Shown here one piece after another: positions 25,994 through 36,400 of a DNA stretch of 64,000 nt. The translations under genes and the position numbers were made by a program. A model generated the notes under the pieces. That model did no database searches. It saw nothing but the letters and a program-made list of their open reading frames with translations, and was not told the origin of the DNA. The DNA comes from JACKBJ01 sp964549495 (lineage in GTDB: Bacteria > Chloroflexota > Anaerolineae > Epilineales > Epilineaceae): positions 1 to 64,000 of the forward strand of contig CAZJWJ010000007.1 of NCBI GenBank assembly GCA_964549495.1, written 5' to 3'. Every line of letters starts with the position of its first letter. Position 1 is the first letter of the stretch.

Positions 25994-28725
25994 GCCCTTG
26001 GCACCAGCAACCCGAGCAGGATCAGGGCCAGCGCGGAGATCGCGGTGCCCACCACGAAGCTGGTAGGAAGGTAGCGCAGCTCGATGACTTGCGCGTCCCG
26101 CACGATGGGGACTGCCTGGATTCCCCCGTTCGCGCGCAGCACCGGTGCCGATCGGCCATCGACCCGCGCACGCCAGCCGGGCGCCCAGGCCTCGGACAGC
26201 ACCAGCCAGCCTCGATCCAGGTCAGGGGGCAGCGGGATCCGCCTGCGGTTCGGCCCCAGGTTCGCCACGTCGAGCGGGTCGCCCACGGCCCACCCGTCGC
26301 CTGAGGCGAGGCCGGCCATGGGCTCTGCTGCAGGATTCTCGAGCGGCCAGTCCGCCTCTTGCACTGGCGACTCCACGATCACTACGCGCTCCGGATCGAA
26401 GCCCGGACCCACTACGCGATCGAGCGCTCGATCCTGGTTCTCGACCACGGCCGCCCTCGGCACCCACCAAGCGCGGCCGAGCGGATCGGGGACGCGATGC
26501 ACCTGGATGTTCGACGATCCGAAGGCATGCGGATAGCGTTCGGCCGTCGTGTGCACTCCCAGCGCCAGCTCACCGTCCGGGCCCACGCAGACCTCGGCAG
26601 GATTCACTTCGCCGGTCGGAAGGTCCGCGTAGGCGTAGAACTCGCGCCCGCTACTCTCGGCGATGGGCGCGAAGTATAGGATTGGCCGGGCGGATTCGGC
26701 CGGATCGAAGTCCCCGTAGGCCAAATGTTCCTCGGCGCCGGGAGCGGGCGTGAGGTGCAGCGCGACGCGCGCTCCGCCCGCCAGTTCCACATCGAGGGCG
26801 TTCATGCCATCGGCGCGAGCCACGAAGCTCCGGCCGACGACCTCTCCCGCGGAGAGGCTGCGCATCGCATGACAGCCTCCGCGCGGAATCGCCTCGCGCC
26901 AGGTCGGGTCCAGGATTCTCGGAGCCAGGATGTAATGTACGTCGAGCATGCGCAAGAGCAATGGGCTCGCGTCGCCGAGACTCACGGCGTTCTGGTTGCC
27001 GGCCAAGGAGGCATTGTCGGCCGGCTGGCTCATGCTGCGGACGAAGCGCGCGTAACTGCCGCGCAGGGAGGAGGTATAGCCCTCGATCTCATCCAGTCCG
27101 ATCGAGGCCGTCACGGATGGGCCGAGCACCAGCGGGTCCGACTGGAAGACGGCGACCCGGAAGGCCGATTCCTCGCGCTCGGAGACCAATCGCTCCAGCG
27201 GGCCCGATACGGGAAAGGCAAGATCTCGATCCGCGCTGGGCGTATATCCGAAGCCGAAGTGGATCAAGTCCGCGGCGACGATGGCGACCAACAGCCACGC
27301 TGCGGCCTGCCTGCGCGTCGAGATCATCATCACCGCCAGTACGGCCGTCGCGATCCACAGCAGGCCGAGTCGCGGCAGGAACTCGCTCGAGGGGGTCTCG
27401 ATCGTGACCCACACGTAGACCATGCCTGCGGTCACCAAGGCGGAGAGGAGCGCCAACCAGACCATGGCCATGCGTCGCCGCGACGCTCCGATCTTCGCGA
27501 TGCCGTCGATCATGACGGCCGCGCAGGGCGCGACCAACAGCGGCCACATGCTCAGCCAGCGTGCCAAGCTCGTCTTCGACAGACCCGGCAGCCAGGCCAG
27601 AAGCTGGGTTCCCGGCATGGCGAAGGCGACCCAGAGCACGAGGGCCACGAGGCAGGCCAGCAAGACGAGCGACCGATCCTTCCGGCGGAAGGGGACGAGT
27701 CCCAGTAGCAGCAAGGGCAGCACGCCGACATACAGCTGGGTCTCGTTGATGTTCTGCGCGCCGATGAACTCCATCGGGCGGCCGAGGACCCAAGGATCGA
27801 TGAAGGTCGGTAGATGCCACCAGGGCAAGCCCGTATCGCGTATGACCTCGGGCGCGAAGGAGCTGCGCGCCGAGTCGGCCAGGACTTCGAGCACCGGTAG
27901 CGTCTGAATGGCGCTGACGCCGATTCCGAGCAAGGCGATGGCGCCAGCCGCGATCGTAGCCGACCCTCGATCGACCTGCGGCTGCATGGCGAGGCGCCCG
28001 ATTCCGTAGGCACACAGCAGAAGCGCGCCCAGCAGCGCGAACTGCACCTGTCCCCCCAGCAGCGCCATCCCGACCGCGAGTCCTCCGATGGCGATCGCGC
28101 GACGGCGCTCGGCGCCCTGCCCGCGCAAGCTGCGTTCCCAGGCGGCCGCCACGCCTGGCAGCCACAGCAGGGTCGCCTGGATGAAAGGCCACGCCAACCA
28201 GACCTGCTGGTAGCCTGCCAAGACCCATACCGCGACGCCGAACAGGCGAGCCGGCCGCGACAACCCGAGCTCGTACAGCCACCAGGCCATGAGCAGCCCG
28301 GCCAGCCAGAGTTGCAGGAGGACTTGAAGGTCGAAGGCATCCAGGGGCGTAAGTGCCCAGGCCAGCGCCATCGTGATCGGGTTGAAGGGTGCCGATAGCG
28401 TGTCGCCGATGAGCGGATGTCCCGACAGGACGTGCGGATTCCAGAGCGGCAAATGCCCACCGCGGAGGGCTTCGGAGATCGCGATGCGGGTCGAGAACTG
28501 CATCGCCGGATCGCCGAGCACGTGGTTGCGCGAGGGCGGGTAGCTGCTGCGCCAGGGCTCGAAGCCCACCAGGACATCGAAGGGCAAGACCGTTCGACCG
28601 GGCAGCAGTCCGGGGCCGGCCGCGATCAGGGCCAAGGCCAGACAGGCGATGATCTCGATGCCCCATGAAGACACGCGTGGTCGTTCGCGAACTTGTCGGG
28701 ACCAGCCCCACATCGGATCGATCAC
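25921..28725 (-). CDS. YfhO-family polytopic membrane protein
   Basis: The 934-aa product has about 12-14 predicted membrane helices in its first 530 residues. It begins with a long helix (IEIIACLALALIAAGPGLLP), followed by the conserved extracytoplasmic loop PLWNPHVLSGHPLIGD, typical of YfhO/GT-C-like proteins. The C-terminal third is a soluble beta-rich domain. YfhO proteins are implicated in lipid-linked glycosylation of cell-wall polymers (family knowledge); the substrate here is unknown. GTG 28725 follows GGGGGAG at good spacing and is preferred over an ATG at 28749 that has no ribosome site. The final 24 or so residues, ending HPPCRPAARRQ, come from the 151-bp element. Confidence 0.82.
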   Translation of the reverse strand: MIDPMWGWSRQVRERPRVSSWGIEIIACLALALIAAGPGLLPGRTVLPFDVLVGFEPWRSSYPPSRNHVLGDPAMQFSTRIAISEALRGGHLPLWNPHVLSGHPLIGDTLSAPFNPITMALAWALTPLDAFDLQVLLQLWLAGLLMAWWLYELGLSRPARLFGVAVWVLAGYQQVWLAWPFIQATLLWLPGVAAAWERSLRGQGAERRRAIAIGGLAVGMALLGGQVQFALLGALLLCAYGIGRLAMQPQVDRGSATIAAGAIALLGIGVSAIQTLPVLEVLADSARSSFAPEVIRDTGLPWWHLPTFIDPWVLGRPMEFIGAQNINETQLYVGVLPLLLLGLVPFRRKDRSLVLLACLVALVLWVAFAMPGTQLLAWLPGLSKTSLARWLSMWPLLVAPCAAVMIDGIAKIGASRRRMAMVWLALLSALVTAGMVYVWVTIETPSSEFLPRLGLLWIATAVLAVMMISTRRQAAAWLLVAIVAADLIHFGFGYTPSADRDLAFPVSGPLERLVSEREESAFRVAVFQSDPLVLGPSVTASIGLDEIEGYTSSLRGSYARFVRSMSQPADNASLAGNQNAVSLGDASPLLLRMLDVHYILAPRILDPTWREAIPRGGCHAMRSLSAGEVVGRSFVARADGMNALDVELAGGARVALHLTPAPGAEEHLAYGDFDPAESARPILYFAPIAESSGREFYAYADLPTGEVNPAEVCVGPDGELALGVHTTAERYPHAFGSSNIQVHRVPDPLGRAWWVPRAAVVENQDRALDRVVGPGFDPERVVIVESPVQEADWPLENPAAEPMAGLASGDGWAVGDPLDVANLGPNRRRIPLPPDLDRGWLVLSEAWAPGWRARVDGRSAPVLRANGGIQAVPIVRDAQVIELRYLPTSFVVGTAISALALILLGLLVPRARQAIRGTIRTPLHPPCRPAARRQ

Positions 28726-28764
28726 GTCATCTCCCCCTGACGTGGACATCGAATGCCGGCTGCG

Positions 28765-29110
28765 TCAGTGACGGCGCGAAACCAGCGACAGGTAGATTCG
28801 GCCGGTGATCGGCCCAGCGTCGGGTTCCAGGTCTATAGTCAGGAGACCGCCCGGGCAGCAGCGCACTCTCCGCCAAGACCGCCGGCCGCTCGCCGGGCTC
28901 CAATGCCCGGACGCGGGCGCCGACGGCGGCGTAGATCACGTCGCTGCCGGCGACGAAGGCCGTGGTCGCGCCTCCCGTCTCGCCGATCAGCTCGGGCGCT
29001 AGTGGCCTCGCGGATTGGGCGCTGGCGACACGGCCGTCCGCGCCCCCCCCGATCGCGATCGCGCAGAGGAGCGCAAGCGTCTGGAACCAGCGGGTCCGCC
29101 GCGTGAACAT
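28765..29110 (-). pseudogene. Remnant of an exported beta-propeller gene (internal deletion, frameshift)
   Basis: The N-terminal part is intact: signal peptide (WFQTLALLCAIAIGGG), then ELIGETGGATTAFVAGSDVI, very like the start of the 17123 propeller. After LAESALLPG the frame reads into unrelated sequence. A neighbouring frame on the same strand continues as GLLTIDLEPDAGPITGRIYL and ends SLVSRRH, the typical last blade plus tail. First blade and last blade thus meet directly, so most of the propeller was deleted and the join is out of frame. The tail IYLSLV is a variant of the window's YLP motif. The gene is presumably non-functional, though a short 127-aa exported product could still be made from 28727-29110. 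Confidence 0.65.
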
Positions 29111-29296
29111 CGCGCCTTCCCTCTCCGAGTCCTTCCGAATTCTTGGACTATGGCGCGCCGCCGGCAGGTCCGTGGCCTTCTGAACCAGCCGGTAGCGGGC
29201 GTCCGGTGAACGACGAGCGAGCGGCGCGGGCGGTTACATCGGACTTCTACCATGTCGGGAACAACAGTGATCGCCACATTCCAACTGTGACAAGCG

Positions 29297-29325
29297 TTGT
29301 GCGTCACTACCCACGGTGATATAAT
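29297..29325 (+). promoter_or_regulatory. Sigma70-type promoter of the toxin-antitoxin operon
   Basis: TTGTGC (29297-29302) and a perfect TATAAT (29320-29325) are separated by exactly 17 bp. Immediately downstream, ATCCT and AGGAT form an imperfect inverted repeat between about 29324 and 29346, a candidate operator for autoregulation by the antitoxin. Confidence 0.7.
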
Positions 29326-29361
29326 CCTAGCAAGTCCTATCAGGATCGTATGGGAGCGCAT

Positions 29362-29913
29362 ATGGTGGTCGTGGCAGACGCATCGCCTCTCATCTACATC
29401 GCACGCTTGGACATCTTCGAACTCGTCATCGGAGAATTCGAACGGATCGAGGTTCCGAATGCCGTACACCGTGAAGCGGTGATCGCGGGTCTTGCTCATG
29501 GGTACGACGACGCGAAGCGGATTGAGGCGGCCATGGAATCTGAAGGATTGGCTATGATCGATCTCGACGTGGCTACGACCGACTTCGCCACAGATCTGGC
29601 GGCTATGCCGCAACTCGGGATGGGTGAAAGTGAAACGATCGCTCGCGCGAGACAGCGGGGCTTCACCGCGCTGCTCGAAGATCGCAGGGCCCGGCGGGTT
29701 GCCAGAGAACTTCGTGTCGAGACGATCGGCTGTCTCGATGTACTCTATCGGTCCTTGCTTCTCGGGCGCCTGGATCATCAAGAGATGACTCGCCTCGTGC
29801 ACGGCTATGCCCGGTTGACCCATATGGATGCGGCAACCCTGATCGCGCACGAATCACAAATCGAGCAGATCCATTCGAGCGTAGGTCCACGGCGGAAGGG
29901 TGGAAAGGAGTAA
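29362..29913 (+). CDS. PIN-domain toxin (DUF3368/VapC-like)
   Basis: The 183-aa protein begins VVVADASPLIYIARLDIF, the first PIN strand with its catalytic Asp. Further DUF3368 features are LGMGESETIARARQRG, with the conserved GESE glutamate, and LLEDRRARRVAREL, with the third acidic residue. PIN toxins are metal-dependent RNases acting on tRNA, rRNA or mRNA. The start is between ATG 29350 and 29362; the latter is preferred because it fits family length and has GGGAG five to eight bases upstream. The antitoxin gene begins six bp after the stop. Toxin-first order is the reverse of most VapBC operons. Confidence 0.85.
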   Translation: MVVVADASPLIYIARLDIFELVIGEFERIEVPNAVHREAVIAGLAHGYDDAKRIEAAMESEGLAMIDLDVATTDFATDLAAMPQLGMGESETIARARQRGFTALLEDRRARRVARELRVETIGCLDVLYRSLLLGRLDHQEMTRLVHGYARLTHMDAATLIAHESQIEQIHSSVGPRRKGGKE

Positions 29914-29918
29914 CGACG

Positions 29919-30239
29919 ATGGCGGATACCGTTCAAATCAACCTGAGGGTAGACAGCGAGCTGGCCACAGCACTCGAAACGATTGCTCGCGAGGAGTCTT
30001 TGCGAAAGACCGATGTGGCACGGAAGTACCTGATCGATGGAGTTCGGGCTTGGAAGCTCGACCGCGCGATCGGGCGATTCGCAGAGCAACGCATCAGCCT
30101 GGCCCGAGCCGCGGAGGAAGCCGGCCTCTCGCTCTACGAGATGATGGACGAGCTGCGGCTGCGCAACATCGCGCTCGACCAGACCAGCCCGGAGGACGCG
30201 CGGGCTGACCTCGAGCGTCTACTCGAGCGCATCGGGTAG
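29919..30239 (+). CDS. Antitoxin: ribbon-helix-helix plus UPF0175 domain
   Basis: The 106-aa protein has an N-terminal ribbon-helix-helix-like segment (VQINLRVDSELATALETIAR, then SLRKTDVARKYLIDG). A UPF0175-type helical region follows: KLDRAIGRFAEQRISLARAA, then EEAGLSLYEMMDEL. UPF0175 proteins commonly pair with DUF3368 PIN toxins (family knowledge). The first part would bind the operator and the second would neutralise the toxin. It lies directly after the toxin gene and shares its promoter. Confidence 0.85.
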   Translation: MADTVQINLRVDSELATALETIAREESLRKTDVARKYLIDGVRAWKLDRAIGRFAEQRISLARAAEEAGLSLYEMMDELRLRNIALDQTSPEDARADLERLLERIG

Positions 30240-30292
30240 CGAAGGCCGAAGCCCCGGGACTCCTCCAAGAACAAGCTCCCCGAAATCAGCGC

Positions 30293-30360
30293 GGGCGGGA
30301 GCGCTGTCGCGCCCCCGCCCGGCCGGAGCTGTGCCGAAGCCGCTGCCACGACGGCTTCGG
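30293..30360. terminator. Two GC-rich hairpins at a convergent gene junction
   Basis: GGGCGGG (30293-30299) can pair with CCCGCCC (30314-30320). A second hairpin, CCGAAGCCG with CGGCTTCGG, occupies 30334-30360 as a perfect 9-bp stem. They lie between the antitoxin gene and the convergent giant gene. No T-run follows, so they are terminator-like rather than classic intrinsic terminators. The rest of the 200-bp gap shows nothing else. Confidence 0.5.
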
Positions 30361-30439
30361 GTGCAGCCGGTGGTGGCCGGCTGGCATGCGGGCGGCGGCG
30401 CGCTCCGGAGGGGACGCCGCCCGTCGTCGGGGCCCTGGT

Positions 30440-33400
30440 CTAGCGCAGGGCCTGGCTGAGCCAGGGGAGGAAGAGCCGGCCGATCATTCGGTAGCGATCG
30501 GGCGCCAATGGTTCGGCCGGCAGGCTGCGGCCGCGGGCGTCGGAGAGGGTCAGCTGCTCCACCGACCAAGCCTCGTCGAGCGAGCCGGCGCCCTCGAGGG
30601 CCTCGAAGCGCAGGCGGACGAGCTCGGCCCGGCCCCAGGCCGGCGCGGCCGGCAGCATGCGGCTGGCCGCGAAGCGCAGGCGCTGCAGTCCGTCCTCGCC
30701 CGCCTCGGCATCCAGCAGGTTGCGTGCCACGATGCTTCCGTCCGCCGGCCAAAGGTCGCCGGGTTCGACTTGCATGCCCTCGCGCTCGGGATCGGCGTCG
30801 AGCAGCCGCAGCCGGCTCGGATCGAAGGCCAGGACCAGCTCGGCGCCGTAGAGTGCCTGGGCCCGCTCGACCGTCAACAAGAGTTCCAGCTGGCTCTCGT
30901 CGTCCAGCGCGGCCGGCGCGTAGGCGGGTAGGGCGGGTAGATCGCTCTCGGAAACGAGGCCCTCTGACAGGGGGTCGATCGCGTCGTTCGAGGGGCCATC
31001 GCCTAGGCTCTCGCCCCAGGGCAGCGGGCCCTGCAGGCCGAACTGCCGGCTGACCATGACCAGGTCGAAGAGGTCCACCCGGCCATCGTCGTTCAGATCG
31101 GTGGCGCGGTCGCGCGGGCTCTCGGTCTGGAAGCTGGCGCCGACGCGCACCAGGTCGAAGAGGCCGACCCGGCCGTCGGCGTCGACGTCGCCGCCCAAGA
31201 GCTCGACCGGCGGCAGGGCGATGGACGATCCGGAGGGGATCGCGAAGTCGCCAAGCCGGTCCAGGTAGCCCATGGCGCTGGCTTCCAGGTTCAAGTCGAG
31301 CGGCGGTAGGCCGCAGCGTTCGAAGTTGCCGGCGGCGTCCGTGCGGACCAGTGGGAAGCCATCCAGGCTCAGCCAGGCGCCGCCGTGATCGTCGCGGCCC
31401 TGCTGGGTGATGGTGCCGGTGGCGCAGCCCTCGAAGGGGCCGGGGCCGGTGACGGTCTGTGGGACGATCAGCGGAGCGGTCGGATCCGTCCAGTCGCCGA
31501 CGAGGTCCAGGCGCGGGTTGACCCGGCGGGCGCGGAAGCGAAGCTCCAGGCCGGCCGGCAGCGGTGGCGAGCGGTAGCTGCCCTCGGCCGCGGCCGACTC
31601 CAGCCCCACCGGCAGGATCGAGCCCGAGCCCTGGGCGCCCAACTCCGCGGTGCGGATGGGCGTGTAGCCCGCTCCGTCCAAGCTGGCCTCCAGCTCGATG
31701 TGGCCCTCGCTCGCGGCCGGCTCGCGCCACCGCAGCTCGACCACGTTGGGACTCTCGTCCAGGAGGCTGGCCTCGAGCAACAGCAGCGGCGGAGGCAAGG
31801 CCTCGTCACCCGATCCGCCCGCCTCGGGCTCATCGGGCCAGTCCAGCCGGTTGACGTAGATGTCGCGCGGCGGATCGGCCGGATCGAAGAAGCGCTTCAC
31901 CCGCTGGCTCGGCCCGCCCAGGGCGGCGTCGAAGTAGCTGGCGTAGAAGGGCGGCCCGCCGTCCAGGATGGCCTCGTCGGGCTGCGGCGGATCGAATTCG
32001 TTGGGCGGCGGTAGGAAGCTCGGGTCGATGCCCCAGGCGGCCGCGAACTGGCTGATCAGCGCGTGGTCGAGCTCGACCGCACCCGGCGGCGCCACGCCCT
32101 CGGGCAGGAGGCAACCGTGCAGGTGGATCCTGCTCACCGAAGAGCGCCAGACGGAGGTGTAGAGGTAGGTTTGCCCGCCGCTGAGCGAGACCGTGATCAT
32201 CTCGTCGGGCACCGTCCAGGCTTGATCGGTCTGCCAGGCCGAGCAGCTCAGGTCGGCCGGTGCCAGCGTGGCCGTCGGCGGCGCCAGGGTGGCGGTGGCC
32301 GTCGGCGTGGCCGTGGGCTGTCCTGGATCCGGCGTCGCGGTCTGGGTCGGCGTGCTGGTCGCGGTGGCGGTGTTGGTCGCCGTCGCCGAGGGCGCCGTCG
32401 TCGGGGTGTTCGTCGGCGTGTTGGTAGCCGTCGGGCTGCTGGTGGCCGTCGCCGTGCTCGTCGCCGTCGGGCTGCTCGTCGCGGTGGCGGTGCTCGTGGG
32501 CGTCGGGGTCGGCACGACCGGGATCTGGATACAGGTCGTCACCGTCGGCCTGTCGCAGTTGGGGGCCTGGTCGAGGTTGGTGTTGCTGATGTCGGTGGCC
32601 CAGAGCACGCAGACGTTGGTCGGCCCATTCAGCCCCAGCTGGTCCCAGCTGACGTACATGTCCAGCGTGTCGCCCTGGATGCGGTAGCCGATGTCCGCGC
32701 CCAGCACCGACTGCGGGCCGCCGGTGCCGGCCGTGCCCGCGCCCAGCTCGCGAACCCAGTCCGTCCCGGCCGGCCCCGCGTTGGGAACGCCGGTGCCATA
32801 GGCCAGGCCGTTGGACCAGCGGCTGGTGAAGCCGATGTTGGTCGGGTCGTCCATCAGGGTCTGCTCGCCCAGCTGGTCGCGGTCCGTGGTCGGGTCGTCG
32901 GCGTTGTCGGTCCGGTCCTCGACCATCAGCAGGTATTCGGCGTTGGCCACGCTGGTACCGAAGACCGAGGTGTTGCCTCCGGCCGTGTCGACCCACCACT
33001 TGTAGCGGGCCTCGCTGGTCGCGCCGTTGGTGCCCGGCCAGCCGGCCGGCGCGCCGTTCTGCGTGACCATGCGCAGGTATAGGTAACCCGCGTCGGAGGC
33101 AAAGTAGGTGGCCGAGAGGTCGCGCTGCGCCGCGCAGCCGCTCTCGTCCAGGTCGTTGGCCAGGAAGACCCAGTCCGCGTTGGCCGGGAAGCTGCCCTGG
33201 TCCAGCGCGGCGGGCGCGTCCGGTGCCAGCGGCGCGTCGTCGTCGGTGGTCGCCGTCACGTCACGAACGGTGTCGCTCGACGGCCGGAGCATGGGCAGCA
33301 GGCTCGGTGCCGGCCCGCCCGCGCGGCGGTAAGCGCCGCCCACATCGGCGCCGAGCGCGGCCTCGAGTTGGCCCTCGGCATCCGAGGTGCCGGTGATGCC

Positions 33401-36400
33401 CAGGAGCGGACCACCGCAGCGGATCTCGCGCAGGCCGGCCGTGTAGCGGCTCTCCACGCCCATGTTCGACAGCGTCTCGGTCAGCGGCCCGTAGGGCTCG
33501 ATCGGCCCGACGCAGTCGGCGTAGCGCCGCGTGTGGGCGAAGTCCTCGGCGGGGATGCGCTCGTAGTCGATGGCGCGGGTGTAGCGTCCGTTGAAGGGCG
33601 GCAGGACGCTGGCCATCTCGGGTCCGCCGTCCAGGTAGCCTTGGCGGGCCAGGGAGTCGCGCGGGTCGAAGAGCGGTCCGATGGGCAGGGCCGTGCGCAG
33701 GGTGAGGAAGGAGAAGCGGTTGCCGGGCGGGGTCATCAGGGCCACCAGGTCGTAGGCCTGGCCGTCCACCTGGAAGCGCTTGAGGTACCAGGGATCGCCG
33801 GGCAGCAGGTCCTGCCCGCCGACACCGTCGGCCAACGCGGAATGCGTCGCGCCCAGGGCGCGACCCAGCACCAGGGTCAGCTGGTCGGCGTCGCGCTCGA
33901 CGTCGGTCAGGAAGAGCATCCAGGCGCCGTCGGTGCCCGGGTTGATCTCGCCCGGCCGGACCACGGTGACGCGGTCCTGGTAGCGGTCGACCAGGAGCGC
34001 ATCGCCGATCTGTAGGCTCAGCGGGCCGCCGACCTTCACTGGCCGCAGGCCGCCGGTGAACCAGATCTGCACTTGGGCGCGCTGGCCGCGGGTGACGCCC
34101 TCCACCTGCACCAGGTAGTCCAGCATCATCGCGCTCTCGCGGATGGCGCTGGCCGGGTCCAGGTCGAGCACCAGATCTTCGAGGGTCAGGACCAGCATCT
34201 CGTCGCCGGTCATGACGGTCCCGTCCACGTCCAGGTCCTCGATCAGGCCGTCGCCGTCGAAGTCCAGCGTGGGGCCGGCCAGCGGCGGTGCCGGCATCGG
34301 GCGGTGCGACTGCCAGAGCGTGTCCAATCGCTCGTTCAGGCTGCGCTCGGAATGCAGCGTCACCGCCTCGGGCTGGCCGTCGAAGTTGGCGTCGAAGGTG
34401 GTCAGGCCGGCGCCGATCTCGCCGCCCGCGGGCAGCGCGCCGCCGGGCAGCGGCAGGGGCAGGTCCGCCGGGCGGCCGGCCAGCGGGAAGGCCAGGTTGC
34501 CCGCGCCGGCGCCGGTCGAGCCGGGTCGGTCGAAGGTGTCCATCAAGAGGAAGGTGTATTCCTGCAGCAGGGCCGGGAACTGTAGGTCGCGCCGGCAATC
34601 GTCCAGGACCGGGATCACCGAGAGGTGCTCCGGCTCGTACCACAGCCGGTGGTAGACCTTCTGGCGCGCGTTCTGACCATCGGTCGAGATCTGACGGTAG
34701 AGCGCGGCCAGGGGCTCGCCGAAGTGGCGGAACTCGTCCATGTAGGCCGGGCTGACGCTGACGATGTCGGCCCGCGGCGCGTCCGGGTGCTGGCTGCTGA
34801 AGGGCGCCCAGGGGTCGGTGTAGGGGAAGATTTCGACCGGACGGGTGGGGTCGAGCCGGTCGCTGAAGATGTCCATGTCGCCAGCCGATGCCAGCAGCGC
34901 GGGCCGGCCCGGGTCGCATTCGATCTGCCCCGGCGTCACCGGCTGGCCGCCGTGCAGGCGGGCGCCGGCCGCGTCGACCCAGAGGGCCGGCGAGGGCTGG
35001 AAGGACCCGTCCGGCTCGTGCCAGAAGGTGGCGCGCCGGGTCAGGCCGGGCGGGCTGTCGATGTCGACCGCCAGGTCGGCCGGCGCCGGCGGGATGTCGT
35101 CGGCCAGCGGGCCGTCGGGCATTTGCCAGCGGCGCCAGCGGGCGTAGGGGTCCTCGAAGGCGCTGGCCACGTGGTAGCGGTCGACCTGTTGGCCGGCCGG
35201 CTCGGGCAGGTCGGGCATCAGGAACTCGGTGTAATGCCGCGGCAGGCTCATCACCTGCTCGTTGTAGAAGAAGCCGTCGTTGCCGCCGCCCTGGTCGGGC
35301 GCCATCGGGATCTCCAGGCCGCGCGAGGCCTCGGCCAGGTCGCCCAGCGGGCTGGCGGCCGCGTCCTCCTCGGGCGGGCAGAAGCGGATGGCGTCCAGGG
35401 AGAAGTCCTCGGCCGGGCTGGTGTCCAGGCGGATGGTGATGCTGAAGACGTCCTGCTCGTCGATCTGGTCGATGCCCTCGAAGTCGGCCAGCGGGAAGTC
35501 GACGAAGAAGGGGGTGGTGTTGGGCATGAAGATGGACTGGAGGCTGGCGGTGTTCGCGCCGTCGAAGAGCTCGACCGTGATCGGGGTGAAGTCCGAGACA
35601 CCGCTGTCGGCGAAGACGAAGTAGAAGCGGATCCGGTCCAGGCCCCGAATGTCCAGCTCGAGGCCGGCCCCGCCCGCGTCGTAGACCAGTTCGAAGTCGG
35701 CCTGACTGTCCGGGTTGGCCGCGTACTCGACGCGGTTGCTGCTGATCCGCACGGCCACCTGGTTGAGGGGCGCGCCGAAGTTGCCGCCGGTGAAGGGGCC
35801 CAGCGTGATCTGGCGCCAGCGGCCCAGCACGTCGCCGTTGCCGTCGTCGATGACCGTGCGCGGTCCAGGCTCGCTGGCGTCGACGACCATCGTGTTGCGG
35901 ATGACCGGGTTGGTCGTGATCGAGAACTCGTCGAGCGATGCGTCGGGGCAGATGATGGGCAGGATCTCGACGCGGTAGTCCTCGACCTCGCCGTCACGGG
36001 CCTCGCCGGTGGGCGCCAGGCGCGCCATCGAGCTGAGGCGGATGCGCAGGTAGGAGGGACCGGCCAGGGCGTCGACCGGCACCAGGAAGTCCTCCAGCTG
36101 GATGCCGCCGTCGGCCAGCACGTCGCGCAGCACCTGCTCGCCGTTGTCGTTCCAGTCGCCATCGCGGTTGAAGTCGATCCAGGCGCTGAGGAAGCCGCCT
36201 GGCGGCGCCTGGCGCAGGTCCAGCCGCATGGTGGCGATGAGCCCCGGTCGCAAGGCCGAGATCACCATCAGGCCGTCCTCGTCGTCGCAGTCGCCGTCGA
36301 TGTCGTCGCCGTCGGCCGCCAGGTTCGGCGCTGCATCGTGCTCGGCGTCGATGCAGGCCCCCAGCTGGATCGGGTCCTGGGCCGTGTCCGCCGAAGCGCC

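Noticed and set aside
28999..29850. A 283-codon minus-strand frame across the toxin promoter
   Set aside because: It is antisense to the PIN toxin and to a perfect promoter, and has no recognisable protein features.
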